A stretch of 64,000 nucleotides of DNA from NCBI RefSeq assembly GCF_013141915.1, contig NZ_SROX01000004.1:62001-126000 (forward strand). Reading direction: 5' to 3'. The notes below the pieces were generated by a model. That model was not told the origin of the DNA. It made no database searches and saw only the letters and a list, made by a program, of their open reading frames with translations. Of this stretch, positions 25,984-35,379 are shown piece after piece (within the stretch, counting starts at the first letter, position 1; each line of letters starts with the position of its first letter). Source of the DNA: Cupriavidus necator. Its GTDB lineage: Bacteria > Pseudomonadota > Gammaproteobacteria > Burkholderiales > Burkholderiaceae. The position numbers and the translations under genes were made by a program.

Positions 25984-26931
25984 TCAGGCCGGCAGCGCGC
26001 TGCGGATCAGCTGGTTGATCCGCTCGGGCTGCTCGTGGATGATCCAGTGGGTGCCCTCGGGGATGCGCTCCAGCCGCAGGTCCGGTACGAAGTCGGCCAG
26101 CCCGTCCACCAGCGACTTCGGCAGCGCGCGGTCGCGTTCGCCCCAGATCACCAGCGTCGGCACCCGGACCACGAAGGCGGCCGGGTCCAGCCGCGAGATA
26201 TCGGGCGGCGGTTCGCCCTCGGCCGGCGGATGCATCGGCGAGGCACGGTAGAAGTTGACGCCACCGGTCAGCGGATGCACGCCGGCGTCCTTGCCCTCGC
26301 CCGGCTGCGACCACGCCGCGTGGTACCTGGCGCGCGTCTCGGCGGTGTACCAGGGCGCCGGCTTGCCGTCGTCGTCGGACAGCATCCGATCCAGCAGCGC
26401 AAAGTCGTTGGCCGCCAGCGCCTGTTCCGAGCCCGGCTTGCGCAGCCAGTTCATGTAGGCCGAAGCGGCCTGCTGCGCGGGATCGGTGGCCAGCGCGCGC
26501 GCGAACAGGTAGGGGTGCGGCGAGTTGACGATGATCAGCTGGCGCACCAGCTGCGGGAACTGGATCGCCAGGTTCCAGCAGATCGCGCCGCCCCAGTCGT
26601 GCGCCACCACCACGGCCTGGTCATAGCCCAGCGCGCTGACCAGCTGCACCAGGTCCTCGACGATATGGCGCGGCCGGTAGGCGTTTACGTCGGCGGGCTT
26701 GCTCGACAGGTTGAAGCCGCGCAGGTCGGGCGCCACGGCGAAATGCGTGCGCCCGAACTCGGCCAGCTGCGCCTCCCATTCGAACCAGAATTCCGGAAAG
26801 CCGTGCACGAACAGCATCAGCGGCTTGCCGCGCTCGCCGGCGCTGGCGTAGTGCAGGCGGCTGCCGTTGGGCAGCGTGGCGTATTGCAGGTGGCGGATCA
26901 CGGCGGCGGGTGCTGCCATGTTGTTCTCCAT
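25984..26931 (-). CDS. Alpha/beta hydrolase, epoxide-hydrolase-like
   Basis: A 315-residue protein with HGFPEFWFEW (oxyanion HGxP), AHDWGGAICW with an Asp nucleophile in place of Ser, a cap domain, the acid in GERDRAL and the catalytic His in EGTHWIIHEQP. Asp in D-W-G-G indicates an epoxide hydrolase or dehalogenase mechanism rather than an esterase. It is the last gene of the leftward beta-oxidation cluster; GAGGAGGACC before the ATG at 26931 is a strong ribosome site. Confidence 0.87.
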   Translation of the reverse strand: MENNMAAPAAVIRHLQYATLPNGSRLHYASAGERGKPLMLFVHGFPEFWFEWEAQLAEFGRTHFAVAPDLRGFNLSSKPADVNAYRPRHIVEDLVQLVSALGYDQAVVVAHDWGGAICWNLAIQFPQLVRQLIIVNSPHPYLFARALATDPAQQAASAYMNWLRKPGSEQALAANDFALLDRMLSDDDGKPAPWYTAETRARYHAAWSQPGEGKDAGVHPLTGGVNFYRASPMHPPAEGEPPPDISRLDPAAFVVRVPTLVIWGERDRALPKSLVDGLADFVPDLRLERIPEGTHWIIHEQPERINQLIRSALPA

Positions 26932-26983
26932 ATACGGTCCTCCTCGTTGTGGCGTGGTGCTGGCCGGGGTTGGCGAACGCCGG

Positions 26984-27886
26984 TCAGCCGCGCAACGCGG
27001 CAACGAGGCCCGCGCGGACCTCGGGCTTGTCGGCAAACGGATCGCCGGGATTGCGCTGTCCGACGATATCCTCGAAGCGCTGGCGCACGGGGGCGAGCGC
27101 CTGGGGGTGGGAATAAATATAGAAGCTTTCGTCGCGGATGGCATCGAAGGTCAGCTGCGCCACCTCGGCCGCGGTCACCTTGCCCGAGCCTACCGCCTTG
27201 TCCGACAAGGCCTGCGACACCAGTTGCGAGCGCGTCGGCGGTGCCTGGTTGGCGAGGTCCGCGGGCCGGTTGCGCTGCGACTGGTTGATGCCGGTCGGCA
27301 CGAAGTACGGGCACAGCACCGAGCAGCGCACCTGCTCGGTCACCAGGCCCAGGTCCTGGTACAGCGTTTCCGTCAACGCCACCACGGCATGCTTGGACAC
27401 GTTGTACACGCCCATCGCCGGCGGATTCAGCAGGCCCGCCATCGACGCCGTGTTGACGATATGCCCCTGGAACGCCGGATCCTTCTCCGCGGCGGCCAGC
27501 ATCAGCGGCGTGAAGATGCGCACCCCGTGCACCACGCCGTACAGGTTGACGCCCAGCACCCATTCCCAGTCCTTCTCCGAGTTCTCCCAGATCAGGCCGC
27601 CCGCGCCAACCCCGGCATTGTTGAACAGCAGGTTGACCTGGCCGAAGGCCTCGATGGCGGCATCGGCCAGCGCCTGCACCTGCTCGGCGCGCGAGACGTC
27701 GGTGCGCAAGCCGATCACGGGCACGTTGCGCGCCTGGAATTCGGCGACGGTTGCGTCCAGCGCGTCTTCCTGCACGTCGGCCAGCACCAGCTTCATGCCC
27801 AGGTCCGCTGCAATGCGGGCGAATTCCTTGCCGAAGCCCGAGGCACCGCCGGTAATGACGGCCACCTTGTTGGAAAAATCCTTCAT
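26984..27886 (-). CDS. Short-chain dehydrogenase/reductase
   Basis: A 300-residue classical SDR: ITGGASGFGKEFA cofactor loop, LADVQ (Asp favouring NAD), NNAGVG, NTASMAG and YNVSK catalytic set. It probably oxidises a hydroxyacyl or alcohol intermediate of the cluster. The C-terminal extension (YIYSHPQALAPVRQRFEDIVGQRNPGDPF) is typical of a Proteobacterial SDR subgroup. The ATG at 27886 aligns with MKDFSNKVAVITGG. Confidence 0.88.
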   Translation of the reverse strand: MKDFSNKVAVITGGASGFGKEFARIAADLGMKLVLADVQEDALDATVAEFQARNVPVIGLRTDVSRAEQVQALADAAIEAFGQVNLLFNNAGVGAGGLIWENSEKDWEWVLGVNLYGVVHGVRIFTPLMLAAAEKDPAFQGHIVNTASMAGLLNPPAMGVYNVSKHAVVALTETLYQDLGLVTEQVRCSVLCPYFVPTGINQSQRNRPADLANQAPPTRSQLVSQALSDKAVGSGKVTAAEVAQLTFDAIRDESFYIYSHPQALAPVRQRFEDIVGQRNPGDPFADKPEVRAGLVAALRG

Positions 27887-27945
27887 AGGGTCTGTCCTGT
27901 CGCGTGAGTCGAATGGGATGGCAGGCCGCGTGGCGGCCATGCGGT

Positions 27946-28794
27946 TCAGTCCAGCAGGTCTGGCTGTTCCTTGACGATGCGGGCATAGAGCGGCTGGAAC
28001 TGGAACCAGCCCGCCTGCGCCGTGCCGACGATCGAATAGGCCTGGCGCGCTGCGGCGTCGGCAATCACCTTCAGCGGCGCCTGCGTGCGCGCCGCGGCGG
28101 CTTCGGCCAGCAGCTGCACCTGGCACGAGCGTTCCATGGTGATGAACCACCACGCCGCTTCGTCGACGGTCTGGCCGACGGTCAGCAGGCCGTGATTCTG
28201 CAGGATCGCGGCCTTGTTCTGCCCGAGCGCGTTGGCGATGCGCTGGCCCTCGTCCAGCTCCACCACCACGCCGCCAAAGTCGTCATAGACCGCGTGGTCG
28301 TTGTAGAAGGCGCACACATCCTGCGTCAGCGCATCGAGCGGGCGCCCGAGCGTCGACCAGGCGCGGCCATAGGTGCTGTGCGAATGCGCGGCCGCGACCG
28401 CGTCGGGGCGGGTCTGGTGCACGCGCGAATGGATGGCGAAGGCCGCGGCATTGACCGGGTAGTCGCCCTCGACCACGTCGCCGTGGTGATCGCAACGGAT
28501 CAGGTTCGAGACCTTGACCTGGCTGAAATGCACGCCGAACGGATTGACCCAGAAGGTGTCGGTAAACTCGGGGTCGCGCGCGGTGATATGGCCGGCCACG
28601 CCTTCGTCGAAGCCGAACTTCGAGAACAGCCGGAAGGCGGCGGCCAGGCGCTGCTTGCGATGCAGGCGCTCTTCGGCGGTGGTAGCGAATTGCGGCGGCC
28701 GCGGCAGGTTGCGGTAGCGCGCCTTGACCTCTTCGGGGAGGCCCGCGCCGATCTCGTCGGCACGCTGGACTTGCGGGGCTTGCGGGGCATTCAT
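27946..28794 (-). CDS. Class II aldolase/adducin family protein
   Basis: A 282-residue protein with FGFDEGVAGHITARDPE, the metal motif AAHSHSTYGRAWS and QNHGLLTVG. Unlike OtnC in this window it keeps the HG-motif His. The adducin-type subfamily often lacks the catalytic Glu (here VNAAAFAIHS), and its substrates are mostly unknown. It sits between an SDR and a CurA-like reductase in the beta-oxidation cluster, 80 nt below the latter. Confidence 0.87.
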   Translation of the reverse strand: MNAPQAPQVQRADEIGAGLPEEVKARYRNLPRPPQFATTAEERLHRKQRLAAAFRLFSKFGFDEGVAGHITARDPEFTDTFWVNPFGVHFSQVKVSNLIRCDHHGDVVEGDYPVNAAAFAIHSRVHQTRPDAVAAAHSHSTYGRAWSTLGRPLDALTQDVCAFYNDHAVYDDFGGVVVELDEGQRIANALGQNKAAILQNHGLLTVGQTVDEAAWWFITMERSCQVQLLAEAAAARTQAPLKVIADAAARQAYSIVGTAQAGWFQFQPLYARIVKEQPDLLD

Positions 28795-28874
28795 CGGTGT
28801 CTCCTGTCCTGGTCCGGTGATATCGGTAGCCCGCGGCGGCCCTGGCAGGCGCGCCGCGGCACTGCCTGCGCGGG

Positions 28875-29885
28875 TCAGGCCAGCTTGACCAGCTGCTTGC
28901 CGAAGTTCTTGCCCTTGAGCAGGCCGATAAAGGCTTCCGGCGCGCTGGCCAGGCCCTCGGCGATGCTCTCGCGGAACTTGAGCTTGTCCTGCGCGACCGC
29001 GGTGCCCAGCTCCTTCAGCGCCTGCGGCCACACCTCCATATGCTCGGAGACGATAAAGCCCTCGATGGTCAGGCGCGACACCAGGATCAGCTGCGGGTTC
29101 TTCAGCGGCAGCGGCTGGCCGTCATAGCCCGCGATCATGCCGCACATGGCGATGCGGCCGAAGGCATTCATGCGCGACAGCACGGCGTCCAGGATATCGC
29201 CGCCGACGTTCTCGAAATAGCCGTCGATGCCGTCGGGCGTGGCTTCCTTGAGCATGGTGTAGAGCTCTTTCGGGTCTTTCGCCGCCTTGTAGTCGATACA
29301 CGCATCGAAGCCCAGCTCATTGACCACGTAGTTGCACTTGTCCTTGCCGCCGGCAAAGCCCACCGCGCGGCAACCCGCCAGCTTGGCCAGCTGGCCCACC
29401 ACGCTGCCGACCGCGCCCGACGCGGCACTGACCGCGATGGTCTTGCCCGCCTTGGGCTGGATGATCTTGTTCAGGCCATACCATGCGGTCACGCCCGGCA
29501 TGCCGACCGCGCCGAGATAGGCCGACAGCGGGATATGCGTGGTATCGACCGGCTGCAGGCCGGTGCCGTCGCTGACACCCATTTCCTGCCAGCCGAACAT
29601 GCCGACCACCTTGTCGCCCGGCTTGAACTTGCTGTTCTTGCTTTCCACCACTTCGCCGACGGTGCCGCCGATCATCACCTCGTTGAGCGGCTGCGGCGCG
29701 GCATACGACTTGCTGTCGTTCATGCGGCCGCGCATGTACGGGTCCAGCGACAGGTAGTGGTTGCGCACCAGCACCTGGCCGTCGGCGAGTTGCGGTACGG
29801 GCACCTCTTCCAGGCGGAAATTGGCCGGCGTCACCGCGCCTTCGGGACGCGAGGCCAGGACGATGCGCTTGAACGTTTTGGACAT
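28875..29885 (-). CDS. NADPH-dependent 2-alkenal/curcumin reductase-type oxidoreductase (MDR family)
   Basis: A 336-residue zinc-free medium-chain reductase. PYMRGRM, GWQEMGVSDG, GVTAWYGL and the NADP loop VSAASGAVGSVVGQLAKLAGCRAVG followed by GGKDKC are typical of CurA/leukotriene B4 dehydrogenase-like enzymes. It should reduce an alpha,beta-unsaturated carbonyl. Its presence with a thioesterase and SDRs fits processing of unusual acyl or enone substrates. Confidence 0.87.
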   Translation of the reverse strand: MSKTFKRIVLASRPEGAVTPANFRLEEVPVPQLADGQVLVRNHYLSLDPYMRGRMNDSKSYAAPQPLNEVMIGGTVGEVVESKNSKFKPGDKVVGMFGWQEMGVSDGTGLQPVDTTHIPLSAYLGAVGMPGVTAWYGLNKIIQPKAGKTIAVSAASGAVGSVVGQLAKLAGCRAVGFAGGKDKCNYVVNELGFDACIDYKAAKDPKELYTMLKEATPDGIDGYFENVGGDILDAVLSRMNAFGRIAMCGMIAGYDGQPLPLKNPQLILVSRLTIEGFIVSEHMEVWPQALKELGTAVAQDKLKFRESIAEGLASAPEAFIGLLKGKNFGKQLVKLA

Positions 29886-29988
29886 GGTCGATTCCTTTCA
29901 GTAGGAATGGGAACGGCTTGAATACTGCATCGGGACCGGCAGCGACGCATACCTGCGCGCTGCCCGCTTGCTGCGTCGGCGCCGGCGC

Positions 29989-30426
29989 TCAGCCGTCGGC
30001 ACCGGTATCGGCTTCACCCGGGCGCTGCGGCGGCATGCGCCGGATGTACTTGAACGTGCCCGAGCCGCGCGCCACGGTCTTGCCGTCCGCGTCGACGATC
30101 TCGCCTTCGCAGAACACCATGGTGGTGGTGCGGTGCACGGTGGTGCCGCGCGCGGTCAGCGCGCCGCGGCCCGGCGCCATGAAGCTGGTCTTCATCTCGA
30201 TGGTGACCACGCCGCGGCCATCGGCATCGCTGCTGCGGCCGGCCACCGCCATGGCCACGTCGAGCAGCGTCATGATCACGCCGCCGTGGGCCATGTCCCA
30301 GCTGTTCTGGTGGCGCTTTTCGATCGGCAGCGCGATCTCGCTGCGCCCGCCCTCGGCGAAGTTGCAGGTCACGCCAAGATCGGCAAGGAAGGGGATGTGA
30401 GTCAGGGGGCCTTTGAACTGGTTCAT
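29989..30426 (-). CDS. PaaI-family hotdog thioesterase
   Basis: A 145-residue protein with the PaaI signature SWDMAHGGVIMTLLDVAMAVAGRS (catalytic Asp, HGG) and a conserved beta-sheet core (TIEMKTSFMAPGRG). It would release CoA from an acyl-CoA intermediate, as in stalled phenylacetate or fatty-acid breakdown. The ATG at 30426 begins MNQFKGPLTHIPFL. It lies 113 nt after the SDR gene with two hairpins in between. Confidence 0.87.
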   Translation of the reverse strand: MNQFKGPLTHIPFLADLGVTCNFAEGGRSEIALPIEKRHQNSWDMAHGGVIMTLLDVAMAVAGRSSDADGRGVVTIEMKTSFMAPGRGALTARGTTVHRTTTMVFCEGEIVDADGKTVARGSGTFKYIRRMPPQRPGEADTGADG

Positions 30427-30456
30427 GTGCGATGCAAGTCTGGAGAGTGGATGCCC

Positions 30457-30532
30457 GCGAGGCTCCGGCCTCGCGCCGGCCCCAAGTTTGAGGGCAATCC
30501 GCCGTTCCGCCAAGCGGGCGCCGGATTGCCCT
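30457..30532. terminator. Two hairpins inside the beta-oxidation cluster
   Basis: GCGAGGC (30457-30463) pairs with GCCTCGC (30468-30474). More strongly, AGGGCAATCCG (30491-30501) pairs perfectly with CGGATTGCCCT (30522-30532). Both lie between the SDR and thioesterase genes on the minus strand. They could attenuate transcription or protect RNA ends; no T-tract follows. Confidence 0.5.
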
Positions 30533-30539
30533 TGCTGAC

Positions 30540-31322
<783 letters not shown>

Positions 31323-31363
31323 GTTGTCTCTTCCTTGGTTGTCTTTGAGGATATCGCCTGCGG

Positions 31364-33226
31364 TCAGAACCAGGCGTCCTTCATGTCCAGCGTGGTACGG
31401 TCGAGCGATGCCAGCAGGTCAAGCTGAGGACCGACCCTGGGCAGCTCGAAGCGGAAGAAGTACGCCGCCGCGGCCAGCTTGCCGCGATAGAAGTCCTGGT
31501 CTTCCTGGCCGCTCGCGTGCGCCAGCGCGGCTTGCGCCAGCAGTGCCTGCTCCAGCCAGATCCACGCCACCACCACGTGCCCGAAGGCCTCCAGGTAGAC
31601 CGACGCGTTGGCCAGCGTCACGTTGGCATCGCCGGCGCTCCACAGGGCCTGGGTCACTTCCGCCAGGCGCCGGGTCGCGGCGCCGAGCGCGCGCGCCTGG
31701 CTGGCCAGTTCGGCATTGTCCGCAGCCAGCGCGCGGTCGATAGTGGCCTGCACGCGGTCGCCCAGCAGCCTGAACGCCGCGCCATCCTTCATCACCACCT
31801 TGCGGCCGAGCAGGTCCAGTCCCTGGATGCCGTGCGTGCCTTCGTGGATCGGGTTCAGGCGGTTGTCGCGATAGAACTGCTCGACGTTGTATTCGCGGGT
31901 GTAGCCGTAACCGCCATGCACCTGGATCGCCAGGTTGTTGGCCTCCAGGCACCATTGCGACGGCCAGCTCTTGGCGATCGGGGTCAGGATGTCGAGCAGC
32001 AGCGCCAGGCGCTCATGCGCGTCCTGGTCACCCGCGGCGGCAGCGGCTTCTTCCTCGTCCACCAGCCGCGCGCAATACAGGTTCAGCGCCAGGCCGCCCT
32101 CGACATAGCTCTTCTGCGCCAGCAGCATGCGGCGGATATCGGCGTGCTCGACCAGCTTTACCTGCGGGCTGGCGGCATCCTTGCCGCCGGGACCGACCGG
32201 GCGGCCTTGCGGACGGTTGCGCGCGTAGTCCAACGCGTGCAGGTAGCCGGTATAACCGAGCATCACCGCGCCCAGGCCCACGCCGATGCGCGCCTCGTTC
32301 ATCATGTGGAACATGCAGGCCAGGCCCTTGTGCGGCTCGCCCACCAGGTAGCCGATCGCACCGGCCTTGCCGCCCGGCTTGTATTTCATGCCTTCGCCGA
32401 AATTCAGCAGGCAGTTGGTGGTGCCGCGATAGCCCATCTTGTGGTTCAGCCCGGCCAGCACCACGTCGTTGCGCTCGCCCAGCGAGCCGTCCTCGTTGAC
32501 CAGGTACTTGGGCACGATAAACAGCGAGATGCCCTTCACGCCCGGGATCAGCTTGCCGTCCGGGCCGGGGATCTTGGCCAGCACCAGGTGGACGATGTTC
32601 TCCGACAACTCGTGCTCGCCGGCGGAAATCCACATCTTGTTGCCGCGCAGCCGGTATTGCGCGCCCAGCGGCGATTCGCCTTCATACTCGGCGCGCGTCG
32701 TGATATCCGACAGCGACGAGCCGGCCTGCGGCTCCGACAGGCACATGGTGCCGAAGAAGCGCCCTGCCATCTCCGGCTTGACGAAAGTCTCGACCTGCGT
32801 CGGCGTGCCGTGCGTCAGCAGCAGGTTGGCATTGCCGATGGTCAGGAACGGGTAGGAACTGGTGCCGACATTGGCGCCCTTGAAGTAGGCGAAGCCGGCT
32901 TTCTCGACCACCACCGGCAGCTGCATGCCGCCCAGTTCGTAATCCTGGCCCGCGGCCATCAGCCCGGCTTCGCAGAAGGCCTTCAGCGCGGTGCGGACCT
33001 CGGGAATGATGGTGACGGTCTCGCCGTCGAATTCGGGTTCGTGCTGGTCGTTCTTCTTGTTGTGCGGCGCGAACAGGTCGGTGGCGATCTTCTCGCAGGT
33101 GTCCAGCGCGGCGTCGAAGGTCTCGCGCGAATGGTCGGCGTAGCGCGGGATGCGCGTGAGTTCATCGACCTTGAGCCATTCGTACAGGATGAAGTTCAGG
33201 TCGCGGCGGGAAAGGATCATCGACAT
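31364..33226 (-). CDS. Acyl-CoA dehydrogenase, large FadE-type with C-terminal extension
   Basis: A 620-residue flavoprotein with an N-terminal helical extension, a core carrying MCLSEPQAGSSLSDI and KMWISAGEHEL, the catalytic Glu in LNPIHEGTHGIQGLDLLGRK, and a C-terminal extra domain. It performs the first, FAD-dependent step of beta-oxidation. The length of about 600 residues is normal for this subgroup. The ATG at 33226 gives MSMILSRRDLNFILYEWL. A repeat cluster (33335-33454) separates it from the upstream thiolase gene. Confidence 0.92.
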   Translation of the reverse strand: MSMILSRRDLNFILYEWLKVDELTRIPRYADHSRETFDAALDTCEKIATDLFAPHNKKNDQHEPEFDGETVTIIPEVRTALKAFCEAGLMAAGQDYELGGMQLPVVVEKAGFAYFKGANVGTSSYPFLTIGNANLLLTHGTPTQVETFVKPEMAGRFFGTMCLSEPQAGSSLSDITTRAEYEGESPLGAQYRLRGNKMWISAGEHELSENIVHLVLAKIPGPDGKLIPGVKGISLFIVPKYLVNEDGSLGERNDVVLAGLNHKMGYRGTTNCLLNFGEGMKYKPGGKAGAIGYLVGEPHKGLACMFHMMNEARIGVGLGAVMLGYTGYLHALDYARNRPQGRPVGPGGKDAASPQVKLVEHADIRRMLLAQKSYVEGGLALNLYCARLVDEEEAAAAAGDQDAHERLALLLDILTPIAKSWPSQWCLEANNLAIQVHGGYGYTREYNVEQFYRDNRLNPIHEGTHGIQGLDLLGRKVVMKDGAAFRLLGDRVQATIDRALAADNAELASQARALGAATRRLAEVTQALWSAGDANVTLANASVYLEAFGHVVVAWIWLEQALLAQAALAHASGQEDQDFYRGKLAAAAYFFRFELPRVGPQLDLLASLDRTTLDMKDAWF

Positions 33227-33334
33227 GGTGTCTCCATGCGGCGCACTGCGTGGCGTGCCGCGAATTGTTCTCTGTTCTCGGAACGGCGTAGCGCTTGAAA
33301 AGAACGCTGTGCTTTGGATGACCAATGGCGGGCT

Positions 33335-33454
33335 CCCTCTCCCGCTTGCGGGAGAGGGTTGGGGAGAGGGCCGGCGCCTCTACGAAGCGCGGCGCCTGGG
33401 TGCTGCCAGCGCCGGCCCTCTCCCCCGGCCCCTCTCCCGCAGGCGGGAGAGGGG
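33335..33454. repeat. Composite palindromic repeat (three hairpins)
   Basis: Three inverted repeats follow one another: CCCTCTCCCGC/GCGGGAGAGGG at 33335-33358; a 17-bp arm pair 33361-33377 and 33409-33425 (starting GGGGAGAGGGCCGGCGC); and CCCCTCTCCCGC/GCGGGAGAGGGG at 33429-33454 followed by AGCAAACAA. The last equals the unit at 21141. This looks like a BIME-like cluster of REP units within the operon, between the thiolase and acyl-CoA dehydrogenase genes. Confidence 0.75.
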
Positions 33455-33474
33455 AGCAAACAAGTGGCCAGCCG

Positions 33475-34653
33475 TTACAGCACTTCGAACAGCCCCGCGG
33501 CGCCCTGCCCGCCGCCGATGCACATGGTCACGACCACATACTTCACGCCACGGCGCTTGCCCTCGATCAGCGCATGGCCGACCAGTCGCGCACCCGACAC
33601 GCCGTACGGGTGGCCCACCGCGATCGCGCCGCCGTTGACGTTGAGGCGGTCCATCGGGATGCCCAGCGTGTCGGCGCAGTACAGCACCTGCACGGCGAAG
33701 GCTTCGTTCAGTTCCCACAGGCCGATGTCATCGACCTTCAGGCCAGCCTTCTTCAGCAGCTTGGGTACCGCGAAGACGGGTCCGATGCCCATTTCGTCCG
33801 GCTCGCAACCGGCCACGGCAAAGCCGCGGAACACGCCGAGCGGCTGCAGGCCCTTGGCCTCGGCCACGCGCGCGTTCATGACCACCGCCGCTGAGGCGCC
33901 GTCCGAGAACTGCGAGGCATTGCCGGCGGTAATCACGCCGCCCGGCACCGCGCTGCGGATCTTGGCCACGCCTTCGAGCGTGGTGTCGGCGCGGATGCCT
34001 TCGTCGCGGTCGATGGTGACTTCCTTCGTCACCAGCTGGCCGGTGGACTTGTCGGCAACGCCGGCAAGCACGGTCATCGGCACGATCTCGTCCTTGAACT
34101 TGCCGGCTTCCTGCGCGGCGGCGGCGCGTTGCTGGCTGCGCACGCCGTACTCGTCCTGTCGCTCCTTCGAGATGCTGTAGCGCTTGGCCACGTTCTCGGC
34201 GGTCTGCAGCATGTTCCAGTAGATTTCGGGCTTGTTCTTTGTCAGCCAGCTTTCCTGGACCATGTGGCGGTTCATTTCCTGCTGCACGCAGGAGATGCTT
34301 TCCACGCCGCCGGCAACGAAGATGTCGCCCTCGTCGGCAATCACGCGCTGCGCCGCCATGGCGATGGTCTGCAGGCCCGACGAGCAGAAGCGGTTGACGG
34401 TGGCGCCGGGCACCGTGACCGGGCAGCCGGCGCGCAGTGCGATCTGGCGCGCGATATTGGCGCCGGTGGCGCCTTCCGGGTTGGCGCAGCCCATCAGCAC
34501 GTCTTCCACTTCGGCGGCGTCGATCCTGGCGCGGGCGATGGCGTGCTGCACGGCGTGACCACCCAGCGTGGCGCCGTGGGTCATGTTGAAGGCGCCCTTC
34601 CAGCTCTTGGCCAGGCCGGTCCGTGCGGTGGATACGATGACTGCTTCGTTCAT
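33475..34653 (-). CDS. Acetyl-CoA C-acyltransferase (3-ketoacyl-CoA thiolase)
   Basis: A 392-residue thiolase. Nucleophile Cys90 in [40 protein letters not shown] and the second Cys in [16 protein letters not shown]. It catalyses the final cleavage of beta-oxidation. It lies between pncA and the acyl-CoA dehydrogenase gene; GAGGAGCAACAC precedes the ATG. Confidence 0.93.
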   Translation of the reverse strand: MNEAVIVSTARTGLAKSWKGAFNMTHGATLGGHAVQHAIARARIDAAEVEDVLMGCANPEGATGANIARQIALRAGCPVTVPGATVNRFCSSGLQTIAMAAQRVIADEGDIFVAGGVESISCVQQEMNRHMVQESWLTKNKPEIYWNMLQTAENVAKRYSISKERQDEYGVRSQQRAAAAQEAGKFKDEIVPMTVLAGVADKSTGQLVTKEVTIDRDEGIRADTTLEGVAKIRSAVPGGVITAGNASQFSDGASAAVVMNARVAEAKGLQPLGVFRGFAVAGCEPDEMGIGPVFAVPKLLKKAGLKVDDIGLWELNEAFAVQVLYCADTLGIPMDRLNVNGGAIAVGHPYGVSGARLVGHALIEGKRRGVKYVVVTMCIGGGQGAAGLFEVL

Positions 34654-34712
34654 GTGTTGCTCCTCGGAATCTTGTGTCGTTCAGTTCGGTGGTTCGGTTC
34701 AGCCCTGGCCCT

Positions 34713-35351
34713 TCAATCCTTGAGCACATCGGCGGACTGCACGCGCGCGACGCCGGCGGCGCCGAGGTCCTGCCATGCCTTGGCCAGCGACCCCTGCAGG
34801 TCGATGGCGCGGCACGCATCCTCGATCACCGCGGCCTCGAAGCCGGCAGCGCGCGCGTCGAGCGCGCTCCAGGCCACGCAGTAGTCCGTCGCCAGTCCGG
34901 CGCAGAACACGCGCTTCACGCCTTGCTCGCGCAGGTAGCCTGCCAGCCCGGTGCGCGTGGTGCGGTCCGCTTCCAGGAAGGCGGAGTAGCTGTCCACGTC
35001 GGCGTGGTGGCCCTTGCGGATCACCAGCCGCGCGTGCGGCACGTGCAGGCCCGTATGTAGCGCGGCGCCAGGCGTGTCCTGCACGCAGTGCACCGGCCAC
35101 AGCACCTGCTCGCCATAGGGCAGCGTGAGCACCTGGAACGGCTGCATGCCGGCATGGCTGGCCGCGAAGGAAACATGCGCGGCCGGATGCCAGTCCTGCG
35201 TCACCACCACATGCCCGAACGCGCGCGCCAGCCGGTTGATCACGGGCACGACCTCATCGCCGCTGGGCACGGCAAGCGCGCCGCCCGGCATGAAGTCGTT
35301 CTGCACGTCGATCACCAGCAGGCAATCGTCCGGTCCGATGGTGGTGCTCAT
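34713..35351 (-). CDS. pncA: Nicotinamidase/pyrazinamidase
   Basis: A 212-residue isochorismatase-fold amidase converting nicotinamide to nicotinate for NAD salvage. Catalytic triad: Asp15 in LVIDVQNDF, Lys in VIRKGHHAD and Cys in LATDYCVAW. Metal ligands lie in TQDWHPAAHVSF. The gene sits between the multifunctional beta-oxidation enzyme (28-nt gap) and the thiolase. That placement is unexpected for an NAD-salvage gene, but from memory it also occurs in the corresponding Cupriavidus necator operon. Confidence 0.92.
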   Translation of the reverse strand: MSTTIGPDDCLLVIDVQNDFMPGGALAVPSGDEVVPVINRLARAFGHVVVTQDWHPAAHVSFAASHAGMQPFQVLTLPYGEQVLWPVHCVQDTPGAALHTGLHVPHARLVIRKGHHADVDSYSAFLEADRTTRTGLAGYLREQGVKRVFCAGLATDYCVAWSALDARAAGFEAAVIEDACRAIDLQGSLAKAWQDLGAAGVARVQSADVLKD

Positions 35352-35379
35352 GGCCGCTCCTGGCTGAACCCGTCGGTAT

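Noticed and set aside
31517..33298. Open frame on the plus strand opposite the acyl-CoA dehydrogenase
   Set aside because: Antisense artefact of third-position GC bias; the minus-strand product has complete catalytic motifs.
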